From CBFIGX01 sp965662265 (GTDB lineage: Bacteria > Bacteroidota > Bacteroidia > Flavobacteriales > UBA7430), in the NCBI GenBank assembly GCA_965662265.1, contig CBFIGX010000004.1, forward strand, positions 1-64,000: a stretch of DNA of 64,000 nucleotides, read 5' to 3'. The notes beneath the pieces are model-generated. The model was not told the DNA's origin, ran no database searches, and saw only the letters and a list, made by a program, of their open reading frames with translations. Shown one piece after another: positions 53,617 through 62,116 of the stretch (within the stretch, counting starts at the first letter, position 1; every line of letters begins with the position of its first letter). The position numbers were made by a program, and so were the translations under genes.

Positions 53617-54675
53617 ATGAAGGAATATTACGTTATAGGACTAATGTCAGGAACCTCTTTAGACGGCCTAGATATTGCCTATTGTAAGTTTACCGAAAAC
53701 TCTTACTGGTCTTTTGATATATTAGCGTTTAAGACCTATTTTTATCAGCCATCATTTCAAAATCGACTCCGTAACGCGGTAAGCATTTCAGATCAAAACT
53801 TGAAGCAATTATCGACTGATTTTGGAGATCTCATGTCAGCTTATCTAATCGATTTTAAAAGGCATTTTAAAATCACTTTAGTCGATCTTGTGGCTTCTCA
53901 CGGTCATACAATATTTCACAAACCAGAACAGGGAGTTACTCTACAGATAGGTGATCCTGAGCCTATATACAAAACCCATTCTACCCCTATTGTTTACGAC
54001 TTTAGGACAGCAGATGTCTCTAGAGGTGGGCAGGGCGCTCCTTTGGTACCTATTGTCGACCAACTACTCTTTTCTAGCTATGGAGCTTGTCTAAATTTAG
54101 GAGGATTCTCAAATATTTCTTTTGATATTAATTCGCAAAGGATTGCTTTTGATATTTGCCCAGTAAACATAGTATTAAATCATTTCGCAAACCAAATGGG
54201 CCTAATGTATGATTCTGAAGGTAATATGGCAAAAAAAGGGAGTGTTGATTTACCAACCTTAAAGACCCTAAATGAGCTGCCTTACTATAAAAAACATTAT
54301 CCAAAATCATTAGCTTGGGAATGGGTTGACACCTGTATTTTTCCTGTGCTAGAAAAATCAAAACTTGGCCCTCATGATTCCTTAAGGACTTTTGTGCAGC
54401 ATATTGCTGAACAAATATCAAACGTTGTTACTAACAATCAACTTACAAGTGTTTTAATAACTGGAGGTGGTGCCTACAATACATTTTTGATAGACCAGTT
54501 AAACAAGCTAAACCCATCTGTCTATTGTACTGCGAGTTCTGAAATAACAGAAGGTAAAGAAGCAATGGCTTTTGGGTTTTTAGGATTACTTAAGTTTTTA
54601 AATAGAGTAAACGTATTGTCATCAGTTACTGGTGCGGATAAAGATCATATTTCAGGAATGATATTTCAAGGATAA
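53617..54675 (+). CDS. anmK: anhydro-N-acetylmuramic acid kinase
   Basis: A 352-residue ASKHA-fold kinase that opens and phosphorylates 1,6-anhydroMurNAc to MurNAc-6-phosphate in peptidoglycan recycling. Landmarks: 'VIGLMSGTSLDGLDIAYCKF' (phosphate 1), 'VASHGHTIFHKPEQGVTLQIGD', 'VYDFRTADVSRGGQGAPLVPIVD', 'LNLGGFSNISF', 'AFDICPVNIVLNHFA' and 'VLITGGGAYNTFLI' (adenosine site). murQ is not in the window. A NamZ-type muramidase gene lies 24 kb upstream. Confidence 0.95.
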   Translation: MKEYYVIGLMSGTSLDGLDIAYCKFTENSYWSFDILAFKTYFYQPSFQNRLRNAVSISDQNLKQLSTDFGDLMSAYLIDFKRHFKITLVDLVASHGHTIFHKPEQGVTLQIGDPEPIYKTHSTPIVYDFRTADVSRGGQGAPLVPIVDQLLFSSYGACLNLGGFSNISFDINSQRIAFDICPVNIVLNHFANQMGLMYDSEGNMAKKGSVDLPTLKTLNELPYYKKHYPKSLAWEWVDTCIFPVLEKSKLGPHDSLRTFVQHIAEQISNVVTNNQLTSVLITGGGAYNTFLIDQLNKLNPSVYCTASSEITEGKEAMAFGFLGLLKFLNRVNVLSSVTGADKDHISGMIFQG

Positions 54676-54698
54676 TTGTAAATTGCAAAAAAAAAGAT

Positions 54699-55226
54699 AT
54701 GAGATTAAGAAACATTCTACCCTTATTATTTGCCTTAAGTTTTTGCTTTGTGAGTTGTGAAGAAGATGCAGAATCAATTGAAGGATGTATGGATCCATTA
54801 GCTTCTAATTACAACCCAGATGCTGAAGTAGAAGGCAGTTGTTCTTTTGATTTAGCCACTGTTTTGCAATCTAGAGTTTGGCGCATGGCATCAGTTTATG
54901 CTTACTTAGAAGACATTCAAATTAATGTACTTGAAATTCCAGATGTGGTTCCTGAGTGCTATCAAGATAACCTTTTGACTTTTGGCGAAGATAATTCCTT
55001 AAGTTCTTTTGAAAATGAACTTATATGTACTGATGAAGAGGTGTCATTGGTTGACTTGTCAGGTTCTTGGTATGTAGATGGAACAATACTAACTGTAGTC
55101 AATGAAAATGAAGTATATGAATTGCCTGCTTCTAGCCTTACCTCCTCTCAAATTAATTTAAGTTTTTCTTATCAATACAATGATGATATTTTACTGCCTG
55201 CAATAATAACTCTAGAAGCTATTTAA
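54699..55226 (+). CDS. lipoprotein, lipocalin-like
   Basis: A 175-residue lipoprotein: signal MRLRNILPLLFALSFCFVSC with the lipidated Cys at 20. It then has 'GCMDPLASNYNPDAEVEGSC', a short Cys-bracketed motif repeated in many surface proteins of Bacteroidota, and a C-terminal beta-rich part ('NLLTFGEDNSLSSFEN', 'GSWYVDGTILTVVNENEVYEL') resembling lipocalin-like domains that measure or bind small ligands. Function unknown. It follows anmK by 23 bases and ends at a terminator. Confidence 0.85.
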   Translation: MRLRNILPLLFALSFCFVSCEEDAESIEGCMDPLASNYNPDAEVEGSCSFDLATVLQSRVWRMASVYAYLEDIQINVLEIPDVVPECYQDNLLTFGEDNSLSSFENELICTDEEVSLVDLSGSWYVDGTILTVVNENEVYELPASSLTSSQINLSFSYQYNDDILLPAIITLEAI

Positions 55227-55246
55227 ATTGAGTTTAAAATAAGATT

Positions 55247-55272
55247 AAAAGCGCCTTCCGGCGTTTTTTTTT
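55247..55272 (+). terminator. terminator after the lipoprotein gene
   Basis: CGCC/GGCG with loop TTCC and a flanking A/T extension, then a 9-base T-run. Confidence 0.85.
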
Positions 55273-55322
55273 GTCTAAGATTTAAATAGAAAATTAGACT
55301 AAAAAAGTATGGATTAGTTTTA

Positions 55323-55330
55323 TAACTTTG
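55323..55330 (+). promoter_or_regulatory. amino-acid dehydrogenase -7 element
   Basis: TAACTTTG fits TAnnTTTG, 16 bases before the ATG at 55347. Confidence 0.5.
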
Positions 55331-55346
55331 TCGGAAATTTTTGAGA

Positions 55347-56573
55347 ATGAAAGATTTACTTGAGCGATACGAAAATAAAGAACCACAGATTGTTTTTGAA
55401 TGGTGTGATAGTGAAACTGAAGCTAAAGGATGGGTTGTAATTAATTCATTACGAGGGGGAGCTGCTGGAGGTGGAACAAGGATGAGAGTAGGATTAGATA
55501 AACATGAGGTTCTATCTCTTGCAAAAACAATGGAAGTTAAATTTACTATTGCTGGACCATCCATTGGAGGTGCAAAGTCAGGCATAAATTTTGACCCAAA
55601 TGATCCCAGGAAAGAAGGTGTTCTCAATCGTTGGTATAAAGCTATAAAGCCATTACTTAAAAACTATTACGGTACAGGTGGCGACTTAAATGTTGACGAA
55701 ATTCACGAGGTAATACCTATCACCAAAAATTTAGGTGTATTACACCCTCAAGAAGGTGTCTTTAATGGCCATTTTAACCCAACAGACCACCAAAAAGATG
55801 TGGCAATTAAACAATTGCAAGAAGGTGTGTTACTTCCTGTATTTAATAAAAACTATACTCCCGACAACTCAGGAAAGTATACTATTGCCGACATGATTAC
55901 AGGTTATGGCGTATCAGAAGCAGTAAACCACTATTATAATTGTTATGGAGGTTCTATAGAAGGCAAAAGAGTCATTATTCAGGGTTGGGGAAATGTAGGT
56001 GCAGCAGCGGCATATTATCAAGCACAACTAGGAGCCATAGTTGTTGGAATTATTGACAGAGTAGGTGGTGTGATTAAACCTGACGGTTTTAGTTTTTCAG
56101 AAATTAAAGCTTTATTTCTTCAGAAAGATGGGAATTTTTTAAATGCTGATAAACTCATGTCTTTTGAAGAAGTTAATCAGAAAATTTGGTCTGTAGGTGC
56201 TGAAATATTCATTCCTGCAGCTGCTTCTAGGTTGATTAGTAAAGAGCAAGTAGACACCATGGTAACTAATGGGCTTGAAGTAATTTCTTGTGGTGCAAAC
56301 GTACCTTTTGCTGATCAGGCCATATTTTTTGGGCCTATTGGTGAGTACACCGATGAGAAAGTATCCGTAATTCCTGACTTTATAGCAAACTGTGGAATGG
56401 CCAGAGTATTTGCATACTTAATGCAAGCAAATATTGAAATGACAGATGAGGCTATCTTCAAGGATACTTCAGAGACCATTTATAAGGCCATTGCAAAAAC
56501 TCACAACGCCAATAGTTCAAAAATAAATATTGCTAAGACAGCTTTTGAAATAGCTTTGAAACAGTTGGTCTAA
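55347..56573 (+). CDS. Glu/Leu/Phe/Val dehydrogenase
   Basis: A 408-residue NAD(P)-dependent amino-acid dehydrogenase that interconverts an amino acid and its 2-oxo acid plus ammonia. The frame opens at a TTG (55341); the ATG at 55347 is preferred. Motifs: 'LRGGAAGGGTRMR', the catalytic Lys in 'AGPSIGGAKSGINFDP', 'YGTGGDLNVDE' and the Rossmann loop 'VIIQGWGNVGAAAAYY'. The shortened N-terminal domain sets it apart from hexameric GdhA; leucine or glutamate could be the substrate. nhaD follows after 31 bases. Confidence 0.88.
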   Translation: MKDLLERYENKEPQIVFEWCDSETEAKGWVVINSLRGGAAGGGTRMRVGLDKHEVLSLAKTMEVKFTIAGPSIGGAKSGINFDPNDPRKEGVLNRWYKAIKPLLKNYYGTGGDLNVDEIHEVIPITKNLGVLHPQEGVFNGHFNPTDHQKDVAIKQLQEGVLLPVFNKNYTPDNSGKYTIADMITGYGVSEAVNHYYNCYGGSIEGKRVIIQGWGNVGAAAAYYQAQLGAIVVGIIDRVGGVIKPDGFSFSEIKALFLQKDGNFLNADKLMSFEEVNQKIWSVGAEIFIPAAASRLISKEQVDTMVTNGLEVISCGANVPFADQAIFFGPIGEYTDEKVSVIPDFIANCGMARVFAYLMQANIEMTDEAIFKDTSETIYKAIAKTHNANSSKINIAKTAFEIALKQLV

Positions 56574-56604
56574 ATAAATCTAATAGATAAACTAAAACTT
56601 CACT

Positions 56605-57897
56605 ATGTTGACAATTATGATCGCAGTTTTTGTTATTGGTTATATAGCAATAGCATTTGAGCATCCATTTAAAATAGATAAAGCTGCTTCTGCATTAATT
56701 ACAGGAGTTTTAGTTTGGACCTTCTTTGTCTTGAGCGGTGCAGATCAACATTTTATTGAAGAAGAATTACTGCACCATTTAAGTGAAATATCTAGTATTT
56801 TATTTTTCTTACTCGGAGCAATGACAATTGTTGAGCTTGTAGATGCTCATGAGGGTTTTGCCATAATTACTGATAAAATTAGAACAAAAAATAAAGTTAA
56901 GTTATTGTGGATAGTTAGTGTTTTAACTTTCTTTTTTTCGGCCGCTTTAGATAACCTAACCACATCTATTGTGATGGTTTCCTTATTAAGAAAACTTATA
57001 GATGATAAATACGATAGATGGTTCTTTGCAGGTATTGTAGTTCTGTCGGCCAATGCTGGGGGTGCTTGGTCTCCTATAGGAGACGTTACCACAACTATGT
57101 TGTGGATAGGCGGACAGTTAACCACGATGACTATTATAAAAACACTTTTTATTCCTAGTTTAGTAGCTATGGTGGTTCCTTTAACAATACTTACTTTTAC
57201 AATGAAAGGAGAGGTAACTAGGCCAAACAGGGTAGAAGGTTTAGAACACTATATTAATCCTACATCAGCCTTTGAAAGAAATTTAGTCTTTTTTCTTGGG
57301 GTGGCAGGGTTACTCTTTGTTCCAATCTTTAAAACCTGGACTCACTTGCCTCCTTTTATGGGTATGATGTTTAGTTTAGGAGTTTTATGGACTGTTACAG
57401 AATTAATACACAGAAGTAAAAACAAAGAAGACAAATCTCAGTTATCGGTTATAGGCGTTTTAAGAAAAATAGATACGGCATCAGTATTATTCTTTTTGGG
57501 TATTCTGTTAGCCGTAGCAGGTTTACAGTCAGCAAATCATCTTAAGACCATGGCAGATTTACTAAATGTATGGTTTGATGGGAACATATATTCCATTAAC
57601 ATTATCATCGGATTACTTTCAGCTATTGTAGATAATGTTCCGCTGGTAGCTGGTTCTATGGGAATGTATGAGATTGCTTCGAGTGGTGCTTTTGCTCAGA
57701 ATGGTGTTTTTTGGCAATTCTTAGCCTTCTGTGCTGGTACAGGAGGTTCTGCACTAATTATTGGCTCGGCTGCTGGTGTTGCAGTAATGGGCTTGGAGAA
57801 GATTGATTTTATGTGGTATGTAAAAAAGATTTCTATCTTAGCTCTTATAGGTTACTTCTCTGGTGTAGGAACTTATATCTTATTACAATTTCTTTAG
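56605..57897 (+). CDS. nhaD: Na+/H+ antiporter NhaD
   Basis: A 430-residue integral membrane antiporter of the ArsB/NhaD superfamily with about 11-12 helices. Family stretches: 'FFSAALDNLTTSIVMVSLL', 'VLSANAGGAWSPIGDVTTTMLWIGGQ' and the matching second half 'GLLSAIVDNVPLVAGSMGMY', 'CAGTGGSALIIGSAAGVAVMG'. It exports Na+ in exchange for H+, fitting a saline habitat. Upstream gene is the amino-acid dehydrogenase; exbB follows 37 bases later. Confidence 0.93.
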   Translation: MLTIMIAVFVIGYIAIAFEHPFKIDKAASALITGVLVWTFFVLSGADQHFIEEELLHHLSEISSILFFLLGAMTIVELVDAHEGFAIITDKIRTKNKVKLLWIVSVLTFFFSAALDNLTTSIVMVSLLRKLIDDKYDRWFFAGIVVLSANAGGAWSPIGDVTTTMLWIGGQLTTMTIIKTLFIPSLVAMVVPLTILTFTMKGEVTRPNRVEGLEHYINPTSAFERNLVFFLGVAGLLFVPIFKTWTHLPPFMGMMFSLGVLWTVTELIHRSKNKEDKSQLSVIGVLRKIDTASVLFFLGILLAVAGLQSANHLKTMADLLNVWFDGNIYSINIIIGLLSAIVDNVPLVAGSMGMYEIASSGAFAQNGVFWQFLAFCAGTGGSALIIGSAAGVAVMGLEKIDFMWYVKKISILALIGYFSGVGTYILLQFL

Positions 57898-57934
57898 TAA
57901 TTTGCCGTTATTATTCGGCTAATACAAAACTATT

Positions 57935-58645
57935 ATGACCAATCTTCTATTACAAGTTCCCTTAGGTACAGATTCTTTAGGAATAGATTTATCTGAAACT
58001 CAGGCCCCAGTTGAGAAGACACTTTCGATTATAGAATTGATTACCAGTGGTGGGTTAGGTGGTCAGATTATAATGATTTCACTTGGTTTACTTTCCATTC
58101 TTACAGTGTATTTGTTTTGGGAACGTTATCAAGTGATTAAAAATGCTATGAAGGAAGACCCACAGTTCATGAACAAAGTAAAAGACTATCTTTCTGATGG
58201 TAAATTAGATGCAGTTATTGCTTTATGTGATAGAACGAAAGGACCTACCGCTAACATGATCTCAAAAGGTGTTAAGTGTTCACCGGATATTCAAAATGTA
58301 CAACAAGCGATGGAAAGGCAGGCAACGCTAGAAGTATACAAGTTAGAACAAAACTTAGCCTCATTAGCCACTATTTCTGGAGCAGCACCTATGATTGGTT
58401 TTCTTGGAACTGTTATAGGTATGATTTTAGCTTTCCATGAAATGGCAAGTGCTGGTGGGCAGATTGACGTAGAGATGTTATCGAAAGGAATATATACTGC
58501 TATGACAACCACTGTGGCAGGTCTTATAGTTGGTATTGTGGCTTACTTGGCTTACAATCAACTTGTAGTAAAAGTCACCACAGCAACATTTAAAATGGAA
58601 CAATGTACTGCGACTTTTTTAGAAATAGTTGCGAAAGTTAAATAA
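57935..58645 (+). CDS. exbB: MotA/TolQ/ExbB proton channel protein
   Basis: A 236-residue inner-membrane protein with three helices: one near residues 40-65 and two in the conserved 'ISGAAPMIGFLGTVIGMILAFHEMA' and 'GIYTAMTTTVAGLIVGIVAYLAYNQL' (given in parts) region that lines the proton path. With ExbD it powers TonB. First of exbB-exbD-tonB-folC; start 'MTNLLLQVPLGTDSLGIDL' has a short leader before helix 1. Confidence 0.93.
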   Translation: MTNLLLQVPLGTDSLGIDLSETQAPVEKTLSIIELITSGGLGGQIIMISLGLLSILTVYLFWERYQVIKNAMKEDPQFMNKVKDYLSDGKLDAVIALCDRTKGPTANMISKGVKCSPDIQNVQQAMERQATLEVYKLEQNLASLATISGAAPMIGFLGTVIGMILAFHEMASAGGQIDVEMLSKGIYTAMTTTVAGLIVGIVAYLAYNQLVVKVTTATFKMEQCTATFLEIVAKVK

Positions 58646-58650
58646 GTATT

Positions 58651-59046
58651 ATGGCTATAAAGTCTAGAAATAAAGTGAATGCCGCATTTAGTATGTCATC
58701 TATGACAGACATAGTTTTTTTGCTGCTTATCTTTTTTATGCTTACTTCTACGCTAGTTACCACCAATGCTCTCGACTTAATTTTGCCAAATAGCAATGCG
58801 CAAACTATAAAAAAACAACGCGCTTCAGTTTCTATTAACCAAAACTATGAATACTTCATCGATAAAGAAGTTGTTGAATTAAAGTATTTAGAATCGCAGC
58901 TCATAGAAAAATTATCAGATCAACAAGAGCAAGTTATAGTACTTCGAGTCGATAAGACTGTTCCTATAGAATATGCGGTAGAAGTAATGGATATTGCCTA
59001 CAAAAATAAATTTAAAATTGTATTGGCTACCCAACAGAAAAAATGA
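58651..59046 (+). CDS. exbD: ExbD/TolR biopolymer transport protein
   Basis: A 131-residue protein with one N-terminal helix carrying the proton-binding Asp ('FSMSSMTDIVFLLLIFFMLT') and a periplasmic domain. It pairs with ExbB, whose gene ends 5 bases upstream, and its stop overlaps the tonB start by 4 bases (ATGA). Confidence 0.94.
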   Translation: MAIKSRNKVNAAFSMSSMTDIVFLLLIFFMLTSTLVTTNALDLILPNSNAQTIKKQRASVSINQNYEYFIDKEVVELKYLESQLIEKLSDQQEQVIVLRVDKTVPIEYAVEVMDIAYKNKFKIVLATQQKK

Positions 59047-59834
59047 ATCTAATTAAAGATAAGCATAAGCGCCGTGCTGCACTAATAACCCTTATAGTGC
59101 ATGTTGTTTTAATGTTTGTATTTTATTCGTTTGGGTTAACATACATGGATCCTAAAATACAAGACGGCATTGCAATAGAATTTGGTTATCAGTCCATAGG
59201 TGCTGATGCTGAATTAACTCATACAGAAGAAATTATAGATGAAGAAATCCCTCCTTCTGAAATTGATGACTCTTATCTAGAAGCACAGCAAGAGGAAGTT
59301 GTGGATGAGTTGCTATCTCAGGATGTGGAAGAATCCGTCACCATTATTGAAGAAAGCACGGATCAAACACAAGTGAACAAGGAGATTGTTAAAAAAGAAG
59401 AACAGCCTTCTGCTAGCCAAGAGTTACAAGAAGCTCTTTCAAGTTTGTTTCAGTCTAATACTACCAGTTTGTCAGGAGCAGAAGATGAACAGGCCTCACA
59501 AGGTGATATTAATGGAGATATCCAAGGAACAGATGATGAGTTTGATGGAGGTGTAGGATCATCTGACGGCTATGAGCTAGCTAATAGACGAGCCATACGT
59601 AAACCTAAACCCAAATATAATTGCAATAAAACTGGTGTAGTTGTTATCAGAGTATGGGTTAATACAGAAGGAGAAACCTATAAAGCTGAATTAGATCTTA
59701 AAAATACAACAGATACTTCCCCTTGTTTAGTCAACGAGGCCAAAGCTGCTGCATTACAAACCACCTGGCTAGCTGATGCAAATGCAACTCCAACTCAAAT
59801 AGGATCTATTATTTACAATTTTAGAACAGAGTAA
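59043..59834 (+). CDS. TonB-like energy transducer
   Basis: A 263-residue protein: short basic N-terminus (KDKHKRRAAL), one helix ('ALITLIVHVVLMFVFYSFGL') and a long periplasmic linker, then a C-terminal TonB-type domain ('RAIRKPKPKYNCNKTGVVVIRVWVNTEGE' in parts). The linker (about 50-150) is strongly acidic and Ser/Gln-rich rather than the usual Pro/Lys type. Two Cys in the C-terminal domain could form a disulfide. Coupled to exbD (4-base overlap) and folC (one-base overlap, TAATG). Confidence 0.88.
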   Translation: MNLIKDKHKRRAALITLIVHVVLMFVFYSFGLTYMDPKIQDGIAIEFGYQSIGADAELTHTEEIIDEEIPPSEIDDSYLEAQQEEVVDELLSQDVEESVTIIEESTDQTQVNKEIVKKEEQPSASQELQEALSSLFQSNTTSLSGAEDEQASQGDINGDIQGTDDEFDGGVGSSDGYELANRRAIRKPKPKYNCNKTGVVVIRVWVNTEGETYKAELDLKNTTDTSPCLVNEAKAAALQTTWLADANATPTQIGSIIYNFRTE

Positions 59835-61048
59835 TGTTGAGTTATACGGAGACTGTCCAATGGTTATTTTCTCAACTTAGCTCATACCAACGAGAAGGTA
59901 AGATGGCTTATAATAACGATTTATCTCGAATACACGAGATGATGCATATTCTTGATAGTCCTCATCATCAGTTTAAATCTATTCATATTGCAGGTACAAA
60001 TGGTAAAGGGTCATGTAGTCATCTTATCGCCTCAATCATGCAAGAACAAGGCTATAAGGTAGGGCTTTATACCTCACCGCATCTTAAAGACTTTAGAGAG
60101 CGCATTAAAATTAATGACTCCATGATATCGGAATCTGCTGTTATTGATTTTGTGGAAAACAATAAAAAACACTTTAAACACATAGGCTTATCTTTTTTTG
60201 AGATGACTACAGCTATGGCTTTTACATATTTTGCCAATCAAAATATAGATATTGCTATTATTGAAACAGGCTTAGGTGGTCGTTTAGACGCCACTAATAT
60301 TATAGAGCCGGAGCTATGCATTATCACAAATGTGGGCTTAGATCACGAGGATTTGCTAGGGAAAGGCATAAAAAATATTGCCTATGAAAAAGCCGGTATT
60401 ATAAAGTCTAACATACCTCTAGTAGTCGGGACTACTTGCGATATATCTAAAAAAATTATAGATTCAGCAGCCTTAGCAATAGGTACAACAGCATATCATT
60501 CAAATGAAAAAACACATTGGGAGTCGGGTTTAAAAGGCTGGTGTCAGTCACAAAATACAGCAACAGTTGTTAAAGCTATAGAGGTTTTAAGGAAAAAAGA
60601 TTGGACTATTTCTGATGTTATTCTAGAAAAAGGTTTACAAAAAGTAGTTGAAAATACTTGTTTTCGTGGTCGTTGGGAACAACTATCTGATCAGCCTAAT
60701 GTATTGTGTGACACAGGTCATAATAGTGCTGCTTTTGAGTCTATTGTAGCTCAGTTAACGTCAATGCAATACAATGAACTTTGGATGGTTCTAGGTATGG
60801 TTAATGATAAAGATATTGACAGCATTTTGAAATTACTTCCCAAAGATGCAAAGTATATTTTCTGTGAAGCGCCTACACCAAGAGCAATGCCCGCAAAAGA
60901 TTTGGCCGATTTGGCGGCGAAATACCAATTACAGTCTTGTGTTGTAGAGCTACCTCGTGAGGCCTTGCGCCAAGCCAAAGAACGTGCAAGTGAAAAAGAT
61001 CTAATTTTCGTGGGTGGAAGTACTTTTGTAGTAGCCGAAGTACTCTAA
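59834..61048 (+). CDS. folC: folylpolyglutamate / dihydrofolate synthase
   Basis: A 404-residue Mur-ligase-like enzyme that adds glutamate to folates. ATP loop 'SIHIAGTNGKGSCSHLIASI', 'VGLYTSPHLKDFRERI', 'IETGLGGRLDATNI', 'GLDHEDLLGKGIKNIAYEKAGIIK' and 'LCDTGHNSAAF' are all typical. It follows tonB by a one-base overlap, an order conserved among Flavobacteriales although the functions are unrelated. Confidence 0.94.
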   Translation: MLSYTETVQWLFSQLSSYQREGKMAYNNDLSRIHEMMHILDSPHHQFKSIHIAGTNGKGSCSHLIASIMQEQGYKVGLYTSPHLKDFRERIKINDSMISESAVIDFVENNKKHFKHIGLSFFEMTTAMAFTYFANQNIDIAIIETGLGGRLDATNIIEPELCIITNVGLDHEDLLGKGIKNIAYEKAGIIKSNIPLVVGTTCDISKKIIDSAALAIGTTAYHSNEKTHWESGLKGWCQSQNTATVVKAIEVLRKKDWTISDVILEKGLQKVVENTCFRGRWEQLSDQPNVLCDTGHNSAAFESIVAQLTSMQYNELWMVLGMVNDKDIDSILKLLPKDAKYIFCEAPTPRAMPAKDLADLAAKYQLQSCVVELPREALRQAKERASEKDLIFVGGSTFVVAEVL

Positions 61049-61074
61049 AAATAAAGGAATTATTATCTCTTTAC

Positions 61075-61106
61075 TTGTGATAGAATAAAAATGATTTTTA
61101 TATTTG
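61075..61106 (+). promoter_or_regulatory. tRNA-Val promoter
   Basis: -33 TTG (61075-61077), a 21-base spacer and -7 TATATTTG (61099-61106), about 47 bases before the tRNA. Confidence 0.82.
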
Positions 61107-61153
61107 CACTCGCTCTTGCGAAGGCATAGAGTAGCGTTCATTTTAAATAATAG

Positions 61154-61228
61154 GGGCAATTAGCTCAGCTGGTTCAGAGCACCTCGTTTACACCGAGGGG
61201 GTCGGGGGTTCGAATCCCTCATTGCCCA
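61154..61228 (+). tRNA. tRNA-Val (UAC)
   Basis: A 75-base cloverleaf: acceptor GGGCAAT/ATTGCCC, D arm GCTC/GAGC, anticodon stem CCTCG/CGAGG with loop TTTACAC (anticodon UAC), T loop TTCGAAT. CCA is not encoded. Confidence 0.97.
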
Positions 61229-61234
61229 CTATAG

Positions 61235-61274
61235 CGGAATACTATCTCATCTAGAGCTTGTATTCCGTTTTTTT
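61235..61274 (+). terminator. tRNA-Val terminator
   Basis: CGGAATAC (61235-61242) and GTATTCCG (61260-61267) pair fully, then seven T. It follows the tRNA by 6 bases. Confidence 0.92.
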
Positions 61275-61452
61275 ATGGCTTGCCTATTGTATATAACTAC
61301 AAAAAGTAAGTGTTGGATAAAGAATAAATACCTAAAAGCAATTGATACTTCACATTTTATTTGTCGGTCTTTGTTAGTTAGGAAATCACAGAATTGATAA
61401 CCTACACAAATAACTTTACAGAATCTAAAGAATTTTATGAAGTATTTTAAAT

Positions 61453-62109
61453 TTAATTCTTTGAGTAGTAGTGTGACCAAATAAAGTTATTTGCAGCCAT
61501 AATCCAATGAATTACAAAGGCCGCCCAAAAGCTTCCGCTGTAATAGCTTAAAAGGCAAAATACAACCCCTAGTGGGATAGCGCCTAAGACTTCTTTTTTA
61601 CCCTTGTGTAAATGTGCTAAGGCATAGAGAATTGTATTTAGTAGTATTGCTACGTGAAGCTTGGTATATGCTAGTATCCCCAAAAATAAGACGCCTCTAA
61701 AGAGGTATTCATAAGCCAATAAATAAATGCCCCAGCTAAGTATATTGATGATGTAGTGTAAGGCATTCCAATGCCGCATTCGAACTTGAGGATACTGCTT
61801 TAAATGCATTATATTTTTTGCGTTAACGGCACCCAGTGGTATTAATAATGTTGCAAGAATGAGGGTTGCTGTAGTGTCTAAAGAAGTCCAAATCAATTTT
61901 ATATCCCAAGTATTACCTTTAAAATATTCAAATGTAAAAGGCAGAATACACATGGCTATAAATGCTACAGCTCGCGTGCTTTGTATCCACCAAAATGAAG
62001 CAATGTCTTTTCTGAACAAAGCCATGGTTTCCCTTTTTATATTTGGGCTGTAGGCATAAAAGTAGTACAGTATAAAAGAGAGTATCCCAACAAAAAAAGA
62101 AACTGTCAT
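61453..62109 (-). CDS. CPBP-like (Rce1-type) intramembrane protease homologue
   Basis: A 218-residue membrane protein with about six helices. The CPBP motifs are partly kept: motif 1 reads Y133-E134-Y-L-F-R138 instead of EExxxR, motif 2 is Y162xxxH166 in 'LYALAHLHKG', and a later His is H201 in 'FVIHWIMAANNF'. Family members are glutamic-type intramembrane proteases or bacteriocin-immunity-like proteins. With one Glu of the pair replaced, proteolysis is uncertain. The 170-base gap before tRNA-Val holds only the terminator and no believable gene. Confidence 0.82.
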   Translation of the reverse strand: MTVSFFVGILSFILYYFYAYSPNIKRETMALFRKDIASFWWIQSTRAVAFIAMCILPFTFEYFKGNTWDIKLIWTSLDTTATLILATLLIPLGAVNAKNIMHLKQYPQVRMRHWNALHYIINILSWGIYLLAYEYLFRGVLFLGILAYTKLHVAILLNTILYALAHLHKGKKEVLGAIPLGVVFCLLSYYSGSFWAAFVIHWIMAANNFIWSHYYSKN

Positions 62110-62116
62110 AAAAAAT

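Noticed and set aside
61247..61480. 77-residue minus-strand frame next to tRNA-Val
   Set aside because: It overlaps the CPBP gene and the tRNA terminator, has no recognisable domain and a composition typical of translated AT-rich spacer.
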